The notes under the pieces: model-generated | What the model saw: the letters and a program-made list of their open reading frames with translations, nothing else | What the model was told of the DNA's origin: nothing | Databases searched by the model: none | Assembly (NCBI RefSeq): GCF_000282895.1 | Contig: NZ_ALBQ01000009.1 | Coordinates: forward strand, 47,121 to 111,120 | DNA: 64,000 bases | Source of the DNA: Sphingomonas sp. ATCC 31555 | GTDB lineage: Bacteria; Pseudomonadota; Alphaproteobacteria; Sphingomonadales; Sphingomonadaceae | Reading direction: 5' to 3' | Shown here: positions 8,211-16,461 of the stretch, piece by piece | Layout of the letters: every line of letters begins with the position of its first letter | How positions within the stretch are numbered: the first letter of the stretch is position 1 | Program-made: the position numbers and the translations under genes

Positions 8211-8239
8211 TTGACAGCCCGGCGATGGCTCCCTATCCG
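8211..8239 (+). promoter_or_regulatory. Predicted promoter of guaA, giving a leaderless mRNA
   Basis: TTGACA (8211-8216) and TATCCG (8234-8239) are separated by exactly 17 bases. Transcription would be expected to start about 6-7 bases after the -10 element, which coincides with the guaA ATG at 8246. No ribosome site is visible before that ATG, consistent with a leaderless transcript. Confidence 0.6.
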
Positions 8240-8245
8240 CCGGCC

Positions 8246-9805
8246 ATGACGCTCCAGCACACCGACTCAATCCTGATCGTCGATTTCGGCAGCCAGGTGA
8301 CCCAGCTGATCGCGCGCCGCGTTCGTGAAGCCGGGGTCTATTCCGAGATCGCGCCCTTCACCACCGCTGCCGAGGCTTTTGCCCGGATGAAGCCCAAGGG
8401 CGTGATTCTCTCCGGATCGCCCGCATCGGTGCTGGAAGACGGCTCGCCGCGGGTGCCGCAGGAGATCTTCGACAGCGGCCTGCCGGTCCTCGGCATCTGC
8501 TATGGCCAGCAGGTGATGATGCACCAGCTCGGTGGCGAAGTCGTGCTGGGCGACAGCGGCGAGTTCGGCCGTGCCTTTATCGAGATTCAGGACAGCTGCG
8601 TGCTGTTCGACGGGCTCTGGCAGGAAAGCGAGAGTCATCAGGTGTGGATGAGCCATGGCGACAAGGTCGTCCAGCTCGCCCCCGGCTTCCGCCCGGTCGC
8701 CACCAGCCCCGGCTCGCCCTATGCGGTGATCGCGAATGACGAGCGCCGCTACTACGCGATGCAGTTCCACCCGGAAGTGGTCCACACGCCCGATGGTGCC
8801 AAGCTGCTCGCTAATTTCGTGCGGCACGTTTGCGGTCTGTCCGGCGACTGGACGATGGCCGAGTTCCGCGCCGCCAAGATCGCCGAGATCCGCGCGCAGG
8901 TGGGCAGCGGCAAGGTGATCTGCGGCCTGTCCGGGGGTGTCGATTCCGCCGTCGCCGCCGTGCTGATCCATGAGGCAATCGGTGACCAGCTGACCTGCGT
9001 TTTCGTCGATCACGGCCTGATGCGCGCCGGCGAGGCCGATCAGGTGGTCAGCCTGTTCCGTGGCCATTACAACATCCCGCTCGTCCATGTGAATGCCGAG
9101 ACGCTGTTCCTGAACGGCCTTGCCGGAGTCACCGATCCCGAGGCGAAGCGCAAGTTCATCGGCAAGACCTTCATCGACGTGTTCGAGGACGAGGCCAAGA
9201 AGATCGGCGGCGCCGATTTCCTGGCGCAGGGCACGCTCTATCCGGACGTAATCGAAAGCGTGAGCTTCACCGGCGGGCCGTCGGTGACGATCAAGAGCCA
9301 CCACAATGTCGGCGGCCTGCCCGCGCGGATGAACATGCAGCTGGTCGAGCCGCTGCGTGAACTGTTCAAGGACGAAGTCCGCGCACTGGGCCGCGAACTG
9401 GGCCTGCCGGACGTGTTCGTCGGCCGCCATCCGTTCCCGGGGCCGGGCCTGGCGATCCGCATCCCGGGCGAAGTGACCAAGGAACGCTGCGACATCCTGC
9501 GCAAGGCAGACGCGATCTATCTCGAGGAAATCCGCAACGCGGGGCTCTACGACGCGATCTGGCAGGCTTTCGCGGTGCTCACCCCGGTGCGCAGCGTAGG
9601 CGTGATGGGCGACGGGCGTACCTATGACAGCGTGCTGGCGCTGCGCGCGGTGACCTCGATCGACGGCATGACCGCCGAGGCGTTCGAATTTCCCGGCGGC
9701 TTCCTGCCACGCGTGGCGACCCGTATCGTCAACGAGGTGCGCGGCGTGAACCGGGTGACGTACGACTATACCAGCAAGCCGCCCGGCACGATCGAGTGGG
9801 AATGA
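8246..9805 (+). CDS. guaA: GMP synthase (glutamine-hydrolysing)
   Basis: The 519-residue enzyme converts XMP to GMP using ATP and glutamine, the last step of guanine nucleotide synthesis. The N-terminal class I glutamine amidotransferase domain has nucleophile Cys85 in GICYGQQ and the catalytic His/Glu in [10 protein letters not shown]. The ATP-pyrophosphatase domain has the SGGVDS loop. The C-terminal dimerisation domain ends in the conserved [14 protein letters not shown]. An in-frame ATG at 8225 lies inside the promoter spacer, so the ATG at 8246 is chosen. It is convergent with the MFS gene and only 19 bases from it. Confidence 0.97.
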   Translation: MTLQHTDSILIVDFGSQVTQLIARRVREAGVYSEIAPFTTAAEAFARMKPKGVILSGSPASVLEDGSPRVPQEIFDSGLPVLGICYGQQVMMHQLGGEVVLGDSGEFGRAFIEIQDSCVLFDGLWQESESHQVWMSHGDKVVQLAPGFRPVATSPGSPYAVIANDERRYYAMQFHPEVVHTPDGAKLLANFVRHVCGLSGDWTMAEFRAAKIAEIRAQVGSGKVICGLSGGVDSAVAAVLIHEAIGDQLTCVFVDHGLMRAGEADQVVSLFRGHYNIPLVHVNAETLFLNGLAGVTDPEAKRKFIGKTFIDVFEDEAKKIGGADFLAQGTLYPDVIESVSFTGGPSVTIKSHHNVGGLPARMNMQLVEPLRELFKDEVRALGRELGLPDVFVGRHPFPGPGLAIRIPGEVTKERCDILRKADAIYLEEIRNAGLYDAIWQAFAVLTPVRSVGVMGDGRTYDSVLALRAVTSIDGMTAEAFEFPGGFLPRVATRIVNEVRGVNRVTYDYTSKPPGTIEWE

Positions 9806-9824
9806 TCCCGAATCCCCCAAGCGC

Positions 9825-11072
9825 CTAGCCGGCCCGGTCCCGCTCGATTGCTTCGAGCGACTTGCCTTCGTTGCGCGGGGCCCAGACGACGCCGATCACG
9901 CCGGAAGCGGCCAGGAAGCCGGTGAGGATCCAGGCGAGCGTGGTGAAATCCTGCGCGGCAAGGCTGGGCACGGCGAGGCTCCAGATGCCGAGACTGATGC
10001 GCACGATCGCAAAGGTAAGGCCCTGCGCGGTCGAGCGGATCGCGGTGGGGAACAGCTCGGCCGACCAGAGCTGGAAGAAGCTCTGCGCGCCGAAGCCGCC
10101 CGCTACCCCCATGATGACGATGTGCAGGATCACGATCTCAAGCCGAAAGCCGAAGATTGCCAGCACCGCCATGCCGATCACGTGCAGGGCCGCCGAGATG
10201 CCGAACAGCAGCCGCTGGTTCACCCGGTCTGCCAGCGTCATGAAAATGCCGAGGATCGAGAGCATGCCGATCAGGAAATAGCTCGCCGGCAGCATCGTCG
10301 CTGTCCATTCGGGAAGATGGTTCTGCGCGATCAGATAGGGCGTGAAGAAGCCGTTATAGCCGGCCCACAGGTTCCACAGGCCGTACATACCCGCCAGGAA
10401 GGCAATCGCGCCCAGGTAGCGCGGGGCGAACAGCGCGCGCCAGTCGATGCTGGCGGTGCCTGCCCGGCGCGCGGCCTGTGCTTCCTCCCAGCGTTCCGAC
10501 TCCTGCATGCGCGAGCGCAGGAAGGTCAGACCGATGGCCAGGATCGCCAGGTGCGCGAACAGCCAGCGTATGCCGGCAATGCCGAACGGCTGCAGCCAAT
10601 AGGCGGCGACCAGCACTGCCACCGGCCCCAGATACCAGAGCAACTGCGCCACGCCCGAATGCGCGCCGCGCCGGGTATCCGGCGCCTGCTCGGCGATCAG
10701 CGACCAGGATGCCGGAATGTCTGCGCCCACGGCCAGACCGACCAGCACGAAGCCGAGCACGATCATCCAGGGCGCGCTGGCGAACACCAGCCAGAGCATG
10801 CCGAAGGCGTAGAACAGCATGTCATACTGGTAGATCTTCTTGCGCCCGAACCGGTCGCACAGCACGCCGCCGAGCAGCGCGCCCACGCCCGCAGAGATCG
10901 CATTGGCGCTGAACGCCCCGATCAGGCCGATGAATCCGTCCGAAAGCCCGAACTGCGCTTTCCACAGCGCCAGCGCAACCGATCCCGAGACGATCGAACC
11001 GGCATCGATATAGTTCGCCAGTCCCGCTAGAATCGAATTACGCCACGATCCCTGGCCTGCGCCTGCTGCCAC
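9825..11072 (-). CDS. MFS transporter, sugar-porter-like
   Basis: The 415-residue integral membrane protein has about twelve hydrophobic segments and the MFS loop 2-3 signature GGVLCDRFGRKK, as in sugar/metabolite:H+ symporters. A central cytoplasmic loop (SRMQESERWEEAQ) separates the two six-helix halves. The substrate cannot be deduced. GTG at 11072 is used because GGGAGAG lies just upstream and the first helix follows soon after. The much longer open frame reaching 11606 is antisense noise across the neighbouring bufC remnant. It is downstream of the bufferin genes on the same strand, but a 116-base gap makes cotranscription doubtful. Confidence 0.85.
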   Translation of the reverse strand: MAAGAGQGSWRNSILAGLANYIDAGSIVSGSVALALWKAQFGLSDGFIGLIGAFSANAISAGVGALLGGVLCDRFGRKKIYQYDMLFYAFGMLWLVFASAPWMIVLGFVLVGLAVGADIPASWSLIAEQAPDTRRGAHSGVAQLLWYLGPVAVLVAAYWLQPFGIAGIRWLFAHLAILAIGLTFLRSRMQESERWEEAQAARRAGTASIDWRALFAPRYLGAIAFLAGMYGLWNLWAGYNGFFTPYLIAQNHLPEWTATMLPASYFLIGMLSILGIFMTLADRVNQRLLFGISAALHVIGMAVLAIFGFRLEIVILHIVIMGVAGGFGAQSFFQLWSAELFPTAIRSTAQGLTFAIVRISLGIWSLAVPSLAAQDFTTLAWILTGFLAASGVIGVVWAPRNEGKSLEAIERDRAG

Positions 11073-11188
11073 TGCATCTCTCCCGCTTTTCGCCGTTGTT
11101 GTTCGGCGTCGGGTGCGGCGCAAGGCATGTTGTTCTTTTGCGCAACCGGATTGGCTGGAGGGAGAAGCGCGGGCGAGGACCGTCGGGT

Positions 11189-11929
11189 TCAGAATATTTC
11201 CGCGATCAGCCCGTCGCGCAGCCAGCCGCCCAGCCAACTGCCGGCGATCGTCGCACCCTGCTCGGCGCCCTCTACTGCGGCAAGCGCGTCGCACAATGCA
11301 CCGAAGCAGGTGCCCGCCAGCAACTGCTGCAGCGCCTCTGCCTCTGCGCGTTCGGCGGAGCGAAAGCTGGGGTGGAACCCCCGTCGCCAGAACAGCACGG
11401 TTGCCGGTTGGGTCAGCGCCGCCGCTGGCGGTGGGGCTGCGCCTGCCGCAAGGGCCTGCCACAGTGCGGCCGCGTTGGTGGTGACCGGCAACAGTGTCAT
11501 GCTGGGGACGAAGCGGAATCGCGCGCGCTCCCAATCGACGCCGCCAAGTGCCGCAGCCGCCACCGGCACGGCATCGGGAGTAGTGAAGGCCGCCGCAAGG
11601 CCCCATTCGATCTGCGCCAGATCAACGGCTGTCGGATCATCCGGGTAGAGCGCGGCGATCGTCTGCGCGAAATCGGCGCCATAGGCGTCGAGCGTCCACG
11701 AATGTGGCGGCGCGGTCTCAATATGTCGTGCCGCGGCGGAGAAGAATGCCGCATCGCCTAACCACCGTCGCAGCTGGGGGTAGCCGCTCTCCAGCGCATG
11801 AATCAGCTGACTACGATAGTTGTTGAGATAGATGTCCAGCCCCGGCCCGCGGCCCAGCTGCGCTGCCGCGTCGGGGCATTCGGCGCGGAGCCAGCGGCCG
11901 AATTCGGCTTGCAGCTACGCGAGTTTCAT
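11189..11929 (-). pseudogene. bufC: bufC-like DUF2063 gene interrupted by an amber codon at codon 5
   Basis: Reading from ATG at 11929, which overlaps the bufB stop in an ATGA, gives M-K-L-A-stop-LQAEFGRWLRAE..., then an uninterrupted frame to TGA at 11189. The full frame would encode about 246 residues. The N-terminal part matches DUF2063 (putative DNA-binding domain), the usual partner of DUF692 enzymes, including the IYLNNYRSQLIHALESGYP motif. The stop is TAG, plus-strand CTA at 11915-11917. No ATG, GTG or TTG occurs in frame for the next 114 codons. A CAG-to-TAG or GAG-to-TAG change would explain it. Sequencing error, suppression or a CTG start cannot be excluded. Confidence 0.8.
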
Positions 11930-12747
11930 GCCGCGATTTCAAACGCTGCGATCGCGCGCGCCTTGCCCAGTTCCCCCAACAGTTCGGCCAGCGGTGGAAT
12001 AGCGTCGTCCCGCTCGATCATCGTTGCGACGGGCCCCAGCCGCGCCAAGGCCGCAGCGTAGAGCGCCCATACCGGGTGCGGCACCGGCCGGTCATGGGTG
12101 TCGATCAGCAGTGTTTCCCCCTGGCTGTGCCCGGCCAAGTGGATCTGCCGCACCCGCTCCGCCGGAATGCCGGCGAGATAGGCATGGGCATCGAAGCCGT
12201 GGTTGGTTGCGCTGACGAACACATTGTTCACATCGAGCAGGAGATCGCAGCCCGTGCGTGCGCACAGCGCCTCCAGAAACTCCCATTCGGTCATCGCCGC
12301 ACCATCGAAGGTGACATAGCTCGACGGGTTTTCGATCAGCATCGTCCGGCCGAGCGCCTCCTGCGCTGCGTCCACGTTCGCGCACACGGTGCGGAGCGCT
12401 TCTTCCGTATAGGGGAGCGGCAGCAGATCGTGTGACTGGAACCCGCCGAAGCGCGTCCAGCAGAGATGATCGGAAACGAACAGCGGATCGATGGCGTCGA
12501 CCAGCGCGCGAAGCTCGGCGAGATAGGTTCGGTCGAGCCCATCGGCCGAGCCGAGCGACATCGACACGCCGTGCAGCGCCACGGGGTAGCGTGCCCGCAT
12601 CCTGTGCAGAATGTCGCGCGGGCGGCCGCCGGGTACCATGAAGTTTTCGGAGATCACCTCGACGAAATCGACCGGGACCGCGCGATCGAGAAAATCGACA
12701 TAATGCGGCTTGCGGAGCCCTAGGCCGAAGCGGTTCTGGTCCATCAT
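11926..12747 (-). CDS. bufB: BufB-like DUF692 multinuclear-iron maturase
   Basis: The 273-residue TIM-barrel protein belongs to the DUF692 family, the same superfamily as MbnB. Family members install oxazolone or thio-oxazole groups on cysteines of small precursor peptides. Probable metal ligands are visible: His in LHGVSMS, Glu in IENPSSY, Asp in LLDVNN, His in IHLAGH, the DTHDRPV motif, and Glu in MIERDD. It lies immediately after a DUF2282 peptide gene, its likely substrate. Two adjacent ATGs (12747, 12744) could be the start; AAGG precedes them closely. Its partner bufC appears broken. Confidence 0.85.
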   Translation of the reverse strand: MMDQNRFGLGLRKPHYVDFLDRAVPVDFVEVISENFMVPGGRPRDILHRMRARYPVALHGVSMSLGSADGLDRTYLAELRALVDAIDPLFVSDHLCWTRFGGFQSHDLLPLPYTEEALRTVCANVDAAQEALGRTMLIENPSSYVTFDGAAMTEWEFLEALCARTGCDLLLDVNNVFVSATNHGFDAHAYLAGIPAERVRQIHLAGHSQGETLLIDTHDRPVPHPVWALYAAALARLGPVATMIERDDAIPPLAELLGELGKARAIAAFEIAA

Positions 12748-12770
12748 CCTTTTGATCCCGGCACAATGGC

Positions 12771-12797
12771 GCGGCCCGGCCGCCTTGGCCGGGCCGC
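12771..12797 (-). terminator. Strong hairpin between bufA1 and bufB
   Basis: GCGGCCCGGCC pairs perfectly with GGCCGGGCCGC over a 5-base loop, an 11-bp GC stem in the 58-base gap between the two genes. No T-tract follows, so it is more likely a partial terminator or an mRNA-stabilising 3' structure that raises peptide over enzyme expression than a full stop. Confidence 0.5.
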
Positions 12798-12805
12798 CGC
12801 CCGCA

Positions 12806-13066
12806 TCACTTCTTTTCGGTCAGGCTGCCGCCCTGGGCCTTGCAGGCTTTGGCGGTGATGGCCTTGAAGCCCTGGCCTTTGCAGCTGTTCTGGCCCTTGC
12901 ACTCGTTCTGCGCAGTCTTGCAGTCCGACGTGCCCTTGCAGCTGTTGATGCCATAGCAATGGACGACCTTCTCGGCCGAGGCGGCGGGGGCGGCAACGCT
13001 GGCGCTGGACAGCGCGACAAGGGCGGCGGTCGCAGCGATGCTGGCGCCGGTCTGGATGGTGATCAT
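12806..13066 (-). CDS. Bufferin-type precursor peptide (DUF2282-like), six cysteines
   Basis: The 86-residue exported peptide has a Sec signal peptide (about 1-30, ending in an Ala/Ser-rich stretch). The mature part is Cys/Lys-rich: HCYGINSCKG, SDCK, NECKGQNSCKGQ and AKACK, six cysteines in all. This matches the bufferin family of RiPPs, reported in Caulobacter as copper-binding peptides modified by DUF692/DUF2063 enzymes. GGGAG lies 8 bases before the ATG. The gene has its own SigF-type promoter at 13112-13138 and is followed by bufB. Confidence 0.85.
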   Translation of the reverse strand: MITIQTGASIAATAALVALSSASVAAPAASAEKVVHCYGINSCKGTSDCKTAQNECKGQNSCKGQGFKAITAKACKAQGGSLTEKK

Positions 13067-13111
13067 ATGGTGGCTCCCTGAGATCGGTTGGTGCCGGTTC
13101 GGCCCCCTTCC

Positions 13112-13138
13112 TACGCAGTGCCGGACGCGCCGGTTACA
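13112..13138 (-). promoter_or_regulatory. SigF-type promoter of the bufA1-bufB operon
   Basis: On the minus strand TGTAACC (13138-13132), a 16-base spacer and CGTA (13115-13112) match exactly the motifs found upstream of sigF and of the second peptide gene. The start would lie near 13105, leaving about 40 bases of leader before the ATG at 13066. Confidence 0.75.
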
Positions 13139-13140
13139 GC

Positions 13141-13809
13141 TCACCACCGCAGGACGCGCGGACCCAGCACCGCGCCCAATCCGGCGGCCAGCAGGATACC
13201 GATGCTGTACCAGGTCAGGACGAACACAGCGGCGAACTCGTCGCAATGCAGGCAATAGATGGTCGCTGCCCAGGCGCCCGCGGCCAGCCCCGCAGCGGCG
13301 CCGGCCGCGCGCAGATCCGTCGGCGCCAGCTTGCGGAACGACCAGAGCAGTCCGAGGAAGATAGGAATCGCCAGCAACAGCACGCGCCAGGGGCATTCGG
13401 CCCAGCTGCCGCCGAGCCACATCGACAGCCAGTCGCGCATCGGCGTTCGCGACAGCTCCTCGACGCCGAGTGCTCCCAGCAGCAGGATCGGCACCGCGAG
13501 CGGCCAGAGCGGGCGGAACGATCCTGCGGTGGGCCGCGCCAGCCGAACCGTCGCGGCGACCGCCACCAGCCCGAGCGAGATCGTGTAGGCCCACTTCATC
13601 CAGAAGGCGAAGCCGAACATCGCCTGGGGCAGATCCGGCCGCGCGCCGAACAACGCGAAGACGAGGCCCAGGCTCACCACGCCGCCGCCGGCGGTGCCCA
13701 GCGCGATCCGACGCCCGATGAACCGTGGCGGCACCGGCGGTACATGGGCGGCGAGCGACGCGATCAGGCGCTCGGTGCCGCTGTCCGTTTCCACGCCGGG
13801 TGGCATCAT
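13141..13809 (-). CDS. nrsF: NrsF-type membrane anti-sigma factor (DUF1109)
   Basis: The 222-residue protein has a short cytoplasmic N-terminus and six predicted transmembrane helices, typical of the DUF1109/NrsF family, which sequesters SigF-type ECF sigma factors at the inner membrane. Conserved cysteines are present in WAECPWR and YCLHCDE; in the family such cysteines are implicated in sensing metals or oxidants. It overlaps the sigma gene by four bases (ATGA), implying coupled translation and matched stoichiometry. A second in-frame ATG (13806-13804) is an alternative start. Confidence 0.88.
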   Translation of the reverse strand: MMPPGVETDSGTERLIASLAAHVPPVPPRFIGRRIALGTAGGGVVSLGLVFALFGARPDLPQAMFGFAFWMKWAYTISLGLVAVAATVRLARPTAGSFRPLWPLAVPILLLGALGVEELSRTPMRDWLSMWLGGSWAECPWRVLLLAIPIFLGLLWSFRKLAPTDLRAAGAAAGLAAGAWAATIYCLHCDEFAAVFVLTWYSIGILLAAGLGAVLGPRVLRW

Positions 13810-14339
13810 TCCTGCCCCCGCAGTCGCGCGGCCAGTGCCTTCAATCCGCGGTGCACCGAAACCTTGACGTCAGACTGGCCGATGCCGGCGCTTTCGGCCG
13901 CTTCGGAGACGCTCAGGCCCTCCAGCTGGGTGTCGCGAATTGCCCGCGCCTGCTTGCTCGATAGGCCGGATAGCAGCCGATCGATATCCATGCGCGCCGC
14001 CACCGCGTCTTCGAATCCTTCCGCCACCAGAATATCTTCGACACTCTCGATGGGCACGACAACCCGGCGCCGACGGAGCTGGTCGATGAGGCGATACCGC
14101 GCCACGGCGTAGAGCCATGCGGTGAACGGCCGATCCCGATCATAGGTGCCGCGTTTCGTGTGTATTGCAATCAGCGTTTCCTGCACCAGGTCCTCGATAT
14201 CCTCGTCGCCGCGCATGCGGCGACGGAAAAAGCTGCGGAGCAGCGGCACCAGCGCGCGCAGCAATGCCGCATGTGCCGTGGCATCGCCGTCCAGTCCCGC
14301 CGTCATCCACGCTCGTAGCTCTGCTTCGCTGTGCCGCAT
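13806..14339 (-). CDS. sigF: ECF sigma factor, SigF-type
   Basis: The 177-residue sigma factor contains sigma2 (about 20-90, with [21 protein letters not shown] and [15 protein letters not shown]) and sigma4 (about 120-172, with [20 protein letters not shown] as the helix-turn-helix). It has no extra domains. With the adjacent NrsF it fits the Caulobacter SigF system, which responds to heavy metals and oxidative stress. ATG at 14339 is preceded by GGAGTGGGA. A promoter of the same motif as its presumed targets lies 22 bases upstream, indicating positive autoregulation. Confidence 0.9.
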   Translation of the reverse strand: MRHSEAELRAWMTAGLDGDATAHAALLRALVPLLRSFFRRRMRGDEDIEDLVQETLIAIHTKRGTYDRDRPFTAWLYAVARYRLIDQLRRRRVVVPIESVEDILVAEGFEDAVAARMDIDRLLSGLSSKQARAIRDTQLEGLSVSEAAESAGIGQSDVKVSVHRGLKALAARLRGQE

Positions 14340-14360
14340 TCCCACTCCCCGCCGGAGCGA

Positions 14361-14387
14361 TACGCAAGGGGCGTGCGACAGGTTACA
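14361..14387 (-). promoter_or_regulatory. SigF-type autoregulatory promoter of sigF-nrsF
   Basis: On the minus strand TGTAACC (14387-14381), a 16-base spacer and CGTA (14364-14361) precede sigF. The leader would be about 15 bases, just enough for the ribosome site. Confidence 0.75.
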
Positions 14388-14417
14388 ACGATGGCTGACG
14401 AGCGCCAGAACGCCGGC

Positions 14418-14444
14418 TGTAACCGGCCGCGCGGGCATTGCGTA
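14418..14444 (+). promoter_or_regulatory. SigF-type promoter of the second bufferin gene and DoxX
   Basis: TGTAACC (14418-14424), a 16-base spacer and CGTA (14441-14444) face the plus-strand peptide gene. It is divergent from the sigF promoter 30 bases away, so one sigma factor would fire both ways from this 84-base region. The leader to the ATG at 14548 is about 95 bases. Confidence 0.75.
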
Positions 14445-14547
14445 CAGCGGCAGGTGGCCCGGCGTCCTCGCAATTTCCGGGGCCACTGCGCGGCGGCTCT
14501 CCTTCCTGGATCGCTGCAGCGCGCGAGGTCCGTGCAAGGAGCTATCG

Positions 14548-14811
14548 ATGATTAAGACGTCCGCCGCCTTGGCCGCTTCCGTCGCGCTCGGCATTGCCGG
14601 CGCCGCTGCGCAAGCACAGCAGCCCAAGATGGAGAAATGCTACGGCGTTGCGCTGGCCGGCAAGAACGACTGCAAGGCAGGCGCCGGCACCAGCTGCGCG
14701 GGCACCTCGACCCGCAATTATCAGGGCAATGCCTGGAAGCTGGTAAAAGCCGGCACCTGCACCTCGATCAAGACGCCCAAGGGTAACGGATCGCTCACCC
14801 CCAAGGCGTGA
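14548..14811 (+). CDS. Bufferin-type precursor peptide (DUF2282), four cysteines
   Basis: The 87-residue exported peptide has a signal peptide ending near AQAQQ. The mature part has the DUF2282 signature [17 protein letters not shown]...TSCAGTS and a last cysteine in AGTCTSI, four in all. It would be a substrate for DUF692/DUF2063 maturation and is proposed, by family, to bind copper or buffer thiol-reactive stress. AAGGAG lies 6 bases before the ATG. It differs from the six-cysteine peptide at 12806-13066 and is encoded with a DoxX protein. Confidence 0.87.
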   Translation: MIKTSAALAASVALGIAGAAAQAQQPKMEKCYGVALAGKNDCKAGAGTSCAGTSTRNYQGNAWKLVKAGTCTSIKTPKGNGSLTPKA

Positions 14812-14817
14812 CGCCCG

Positions 14818-14843
14818 CGCCCGGCCTCCCCCTGGGCCGGGCG
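14818..14843 (+). terminator. Terminator-like hairpin between the second bufferin gene and DoxX
   Basis: CGCCCGGCC pairs perfectly with GGCCGGGCG across an 8-base loop, followed by TCTTTTCCC. It lies between two genes that appear to share one promoter, so partial read-through would give more peptide than DoxX protein. It mirrors the hairpin after the first bufferin gene. Confidence 0.65.
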
Positions 14844-14868
14844 TCTTTTCCCTGTTTCGGAGCCCGCC

Positions 14869-15330
14869 ATGCGATCCGTCGCCAATCTCTACATGCACGC
14901 CGGCGGCATCGCCGCGCGCCTGTTGCCGCCATCGCTGCTGCTGCTGGTCGCGCGCCTCGGCGTTGCTTCCATCTTTTTCCTGTCGGGGCGCACCAAGGTG
15001 GAAGGCGGGCTGACGATCACCGATTCCACCCTGGAGCTTTTCGGCACCGACTATGCGCTGCCGCTCGTTCCGCCCTGGATCGCGGCGCATGTGGCGACCT
15101 ATTCGGAACATTTCTTCCCCATCCTCCTCGTGCTGGGACTGTTCGCCAGGCCTGCGGCGCTGGCGCTGCTGGGCATGACGCTGGTGATCCAGCTCTTCGT
15201 CTACCCCGATGCCTGGCCGACGCATCTCAGCTGGGCCGGCCTGCTCCTCCCCGTAATCGCCGCCGGGCCTGGCGCCTGGTCGCTGGACCGCCTGCTGGGT
15301 CTCGAAGCCGCGCCGGTTCCACGACGCTAA
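14869..15330 (+). CDS. DoxX family membrane protein (BufD-like)
   Basis: The 153-residue protein has four predicted transmembrane helices and the DoxX signature [22 protein letters not shown] near the first helix. DoxX proteins are frequent partners of DUF2282/DUF692/DUF2063 genes; a role in redox handling or membrane electron transfer is proposed but unproven. It lies 57 bases downstream of the second peptide gene, past a hairpin, and shares the SigF-type promoter at 14418. The start ATG has a GC-rich upstream region without a clear ribosome site. Confidence 0.82.
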   Translation: MRSVANLYMHAGGIAARLLPPSLLLLVARLGVASIFFLSGRTKVEGGLTITDSTLELFGTDYALPLVPPWIAAHVATYSEHFFPILLVLGLFARPAALALLGMTLVIQLFVYPDAWPTHLSWAGLLLPVIAAGPGAWSLDRLLGLEAAPVPRR

Positions 15331-15651
15331 AGCGATGCGCCGTGGTTCGTGCAGGCAAGTGTCCGTCGCTCAGCCCGTTTGCGCTCAGGGCCTCAACACG
15401 AGCGACCACCAAGGCGGACCACAAGGTCGACCCGCGCGTTGTAGGTGGGGCAGGATAGAATAGAGATACGGCCCGCCCGGACGGAGTCCCGTACGCAGAC
15501 GGCGGGCATTGCCACGTCCTGCAGCCTGATCTCCGCTCCTGCAGGCCGCAGACTCCGGGCGACGGTGTCAAACAACGCGCGCGGCGAGCCGCATCCCCGG
15601 GACGATGCGCGCCACCCGGGGCGCCGCTGTTCTGAACACGATTCAAGAAGC
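15331..15651. other. Non-coding stretch between DoxX and tRNA-Arg
   Basis: I see no convincing gene in these 321 bases. The open frames here are Arg/Pro-rich shadows without ribosome sites. Several short GC-rich inverted segments occur around 15590-15635, but no clear terminator or repeat family was recognised. Confidence 0.5.
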
Positions 15652-15728
<77 letters not shown>

Positions 15729-15807
15729 GTGGGGGGATCGCCTAGCAAAGCAATTCGGGGAAGGCCAGCCCGTTTCGGCAGGCGGCGCGTTTCCGGTGCA
15801 GGAAAGC

Positions 15808-16461
15808 TTATGCCGCCTTGCGCCCCGGCGGTGGGGTTTTCGCTTTGAAGGCGCAAAGATCGGTGACGGGGCAGCGCCAGCATTCGGGCGTTCGTGCCTT
15901 ACAAACATAGCGGCCGTGCAGGATCAGCCAGTGGTGCGCGTGCATGCGAAAGGGCTGGGGTACCGCTTTTTCCAGTTTCAGCTCCACCGCCAGCGGAGTC
16001 TTGCCGGGGGCGAGTCCGGTACGGTTGCAGACGCGGAACAGGTGCGTATCGACGGCGAAGGTCTCTGCGCCGAACGCCACGTTCATCACCACGTTCGCGG
16101 TCTTGCGGCCGACGCCCGGTAGCTGTTCCAGCGCGTCGCGATCGGCGGGGACCTCGCCGTTATGGTCGCGGATCAGCGCTTCAGAGAGCGCGATGACGTT
16201 TTTGGCCTTGGTGTTGAACAGGCCAATCGTCTTGATGTACTCCTTCAACCCTGCCTCGCCGAGCGCCACCATTTTCTCGGGCGTGTCGACCTGCGCAAAG
16301 AGCGCGCGCGTCGCCTTGTTGACGCCAGCATCGGTTGCCTGGGCGGAGAGCACCACCGCCACCAGCAGCGTAAAGGTGTTGACGGATTCGAGCTCCGTCT
16401 CCGGGTGCGGATTGTCCGCCGCCAGCCGCGCGAAGAACTCGACGACCGCTGCCTTCTTCAC
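15808..16461 (-). CDS. nth: Endonuclease III (DNA glycosylase/AP lyase)
   Basis: The 217-residue base-excision repair enzyme removes oxidised pyrimidines. The helix-hairpin-helix LPGVGRKTA carries catalytic Lys120, and the partner Asp138 lies in VDTH, both at the same numbers as in E. coli. The C-terminal [4Fe-4S] cluster motif C-x6-C-x2-C-x5-C is intact ([17 protein letters not shown]). The GTG start at 16461 overlaps the dapB stop as GTGA, so translation is probably coupled to dapB. Confidence 0.96.
   Translation of the reverse strand: MKKAAVVEFFARLAADNPHPETELESVNTFTLLVAVVLSAQATDAGVNKATRALFAQVDTPEKMVALGEAGLKEYIKTIGLFNTKAKNVIALSEALIRDHNGEVPADRDALEQLPGVGRKTANVVMNVAFGAETFAVDTHLFRVCNRTGLAPGKTPLAVELKLEKAVPQPFRMHAHHWLILHGRYVCKARTPECWRCPVTDLCAFKAKTPPPGRKAA

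Noticed and set aside
9825..11606. 593-codon reading of the MFS gene extending through the bufC remnant
   Set aside because: The extra N-terminal 178 residues are antisense-like, Arg/Gly-rich and lack homology; the GTG at 11072 has a ribosome site and a proper first helix.
15227..15646. 139-codon minus-strand open frame between DoxX and tRNA-Arg
   Set aside because: Arg/Pro/Ser-rich, no ribosome site, overlaps the DoxX 3' end antisense, no recognisable domain.
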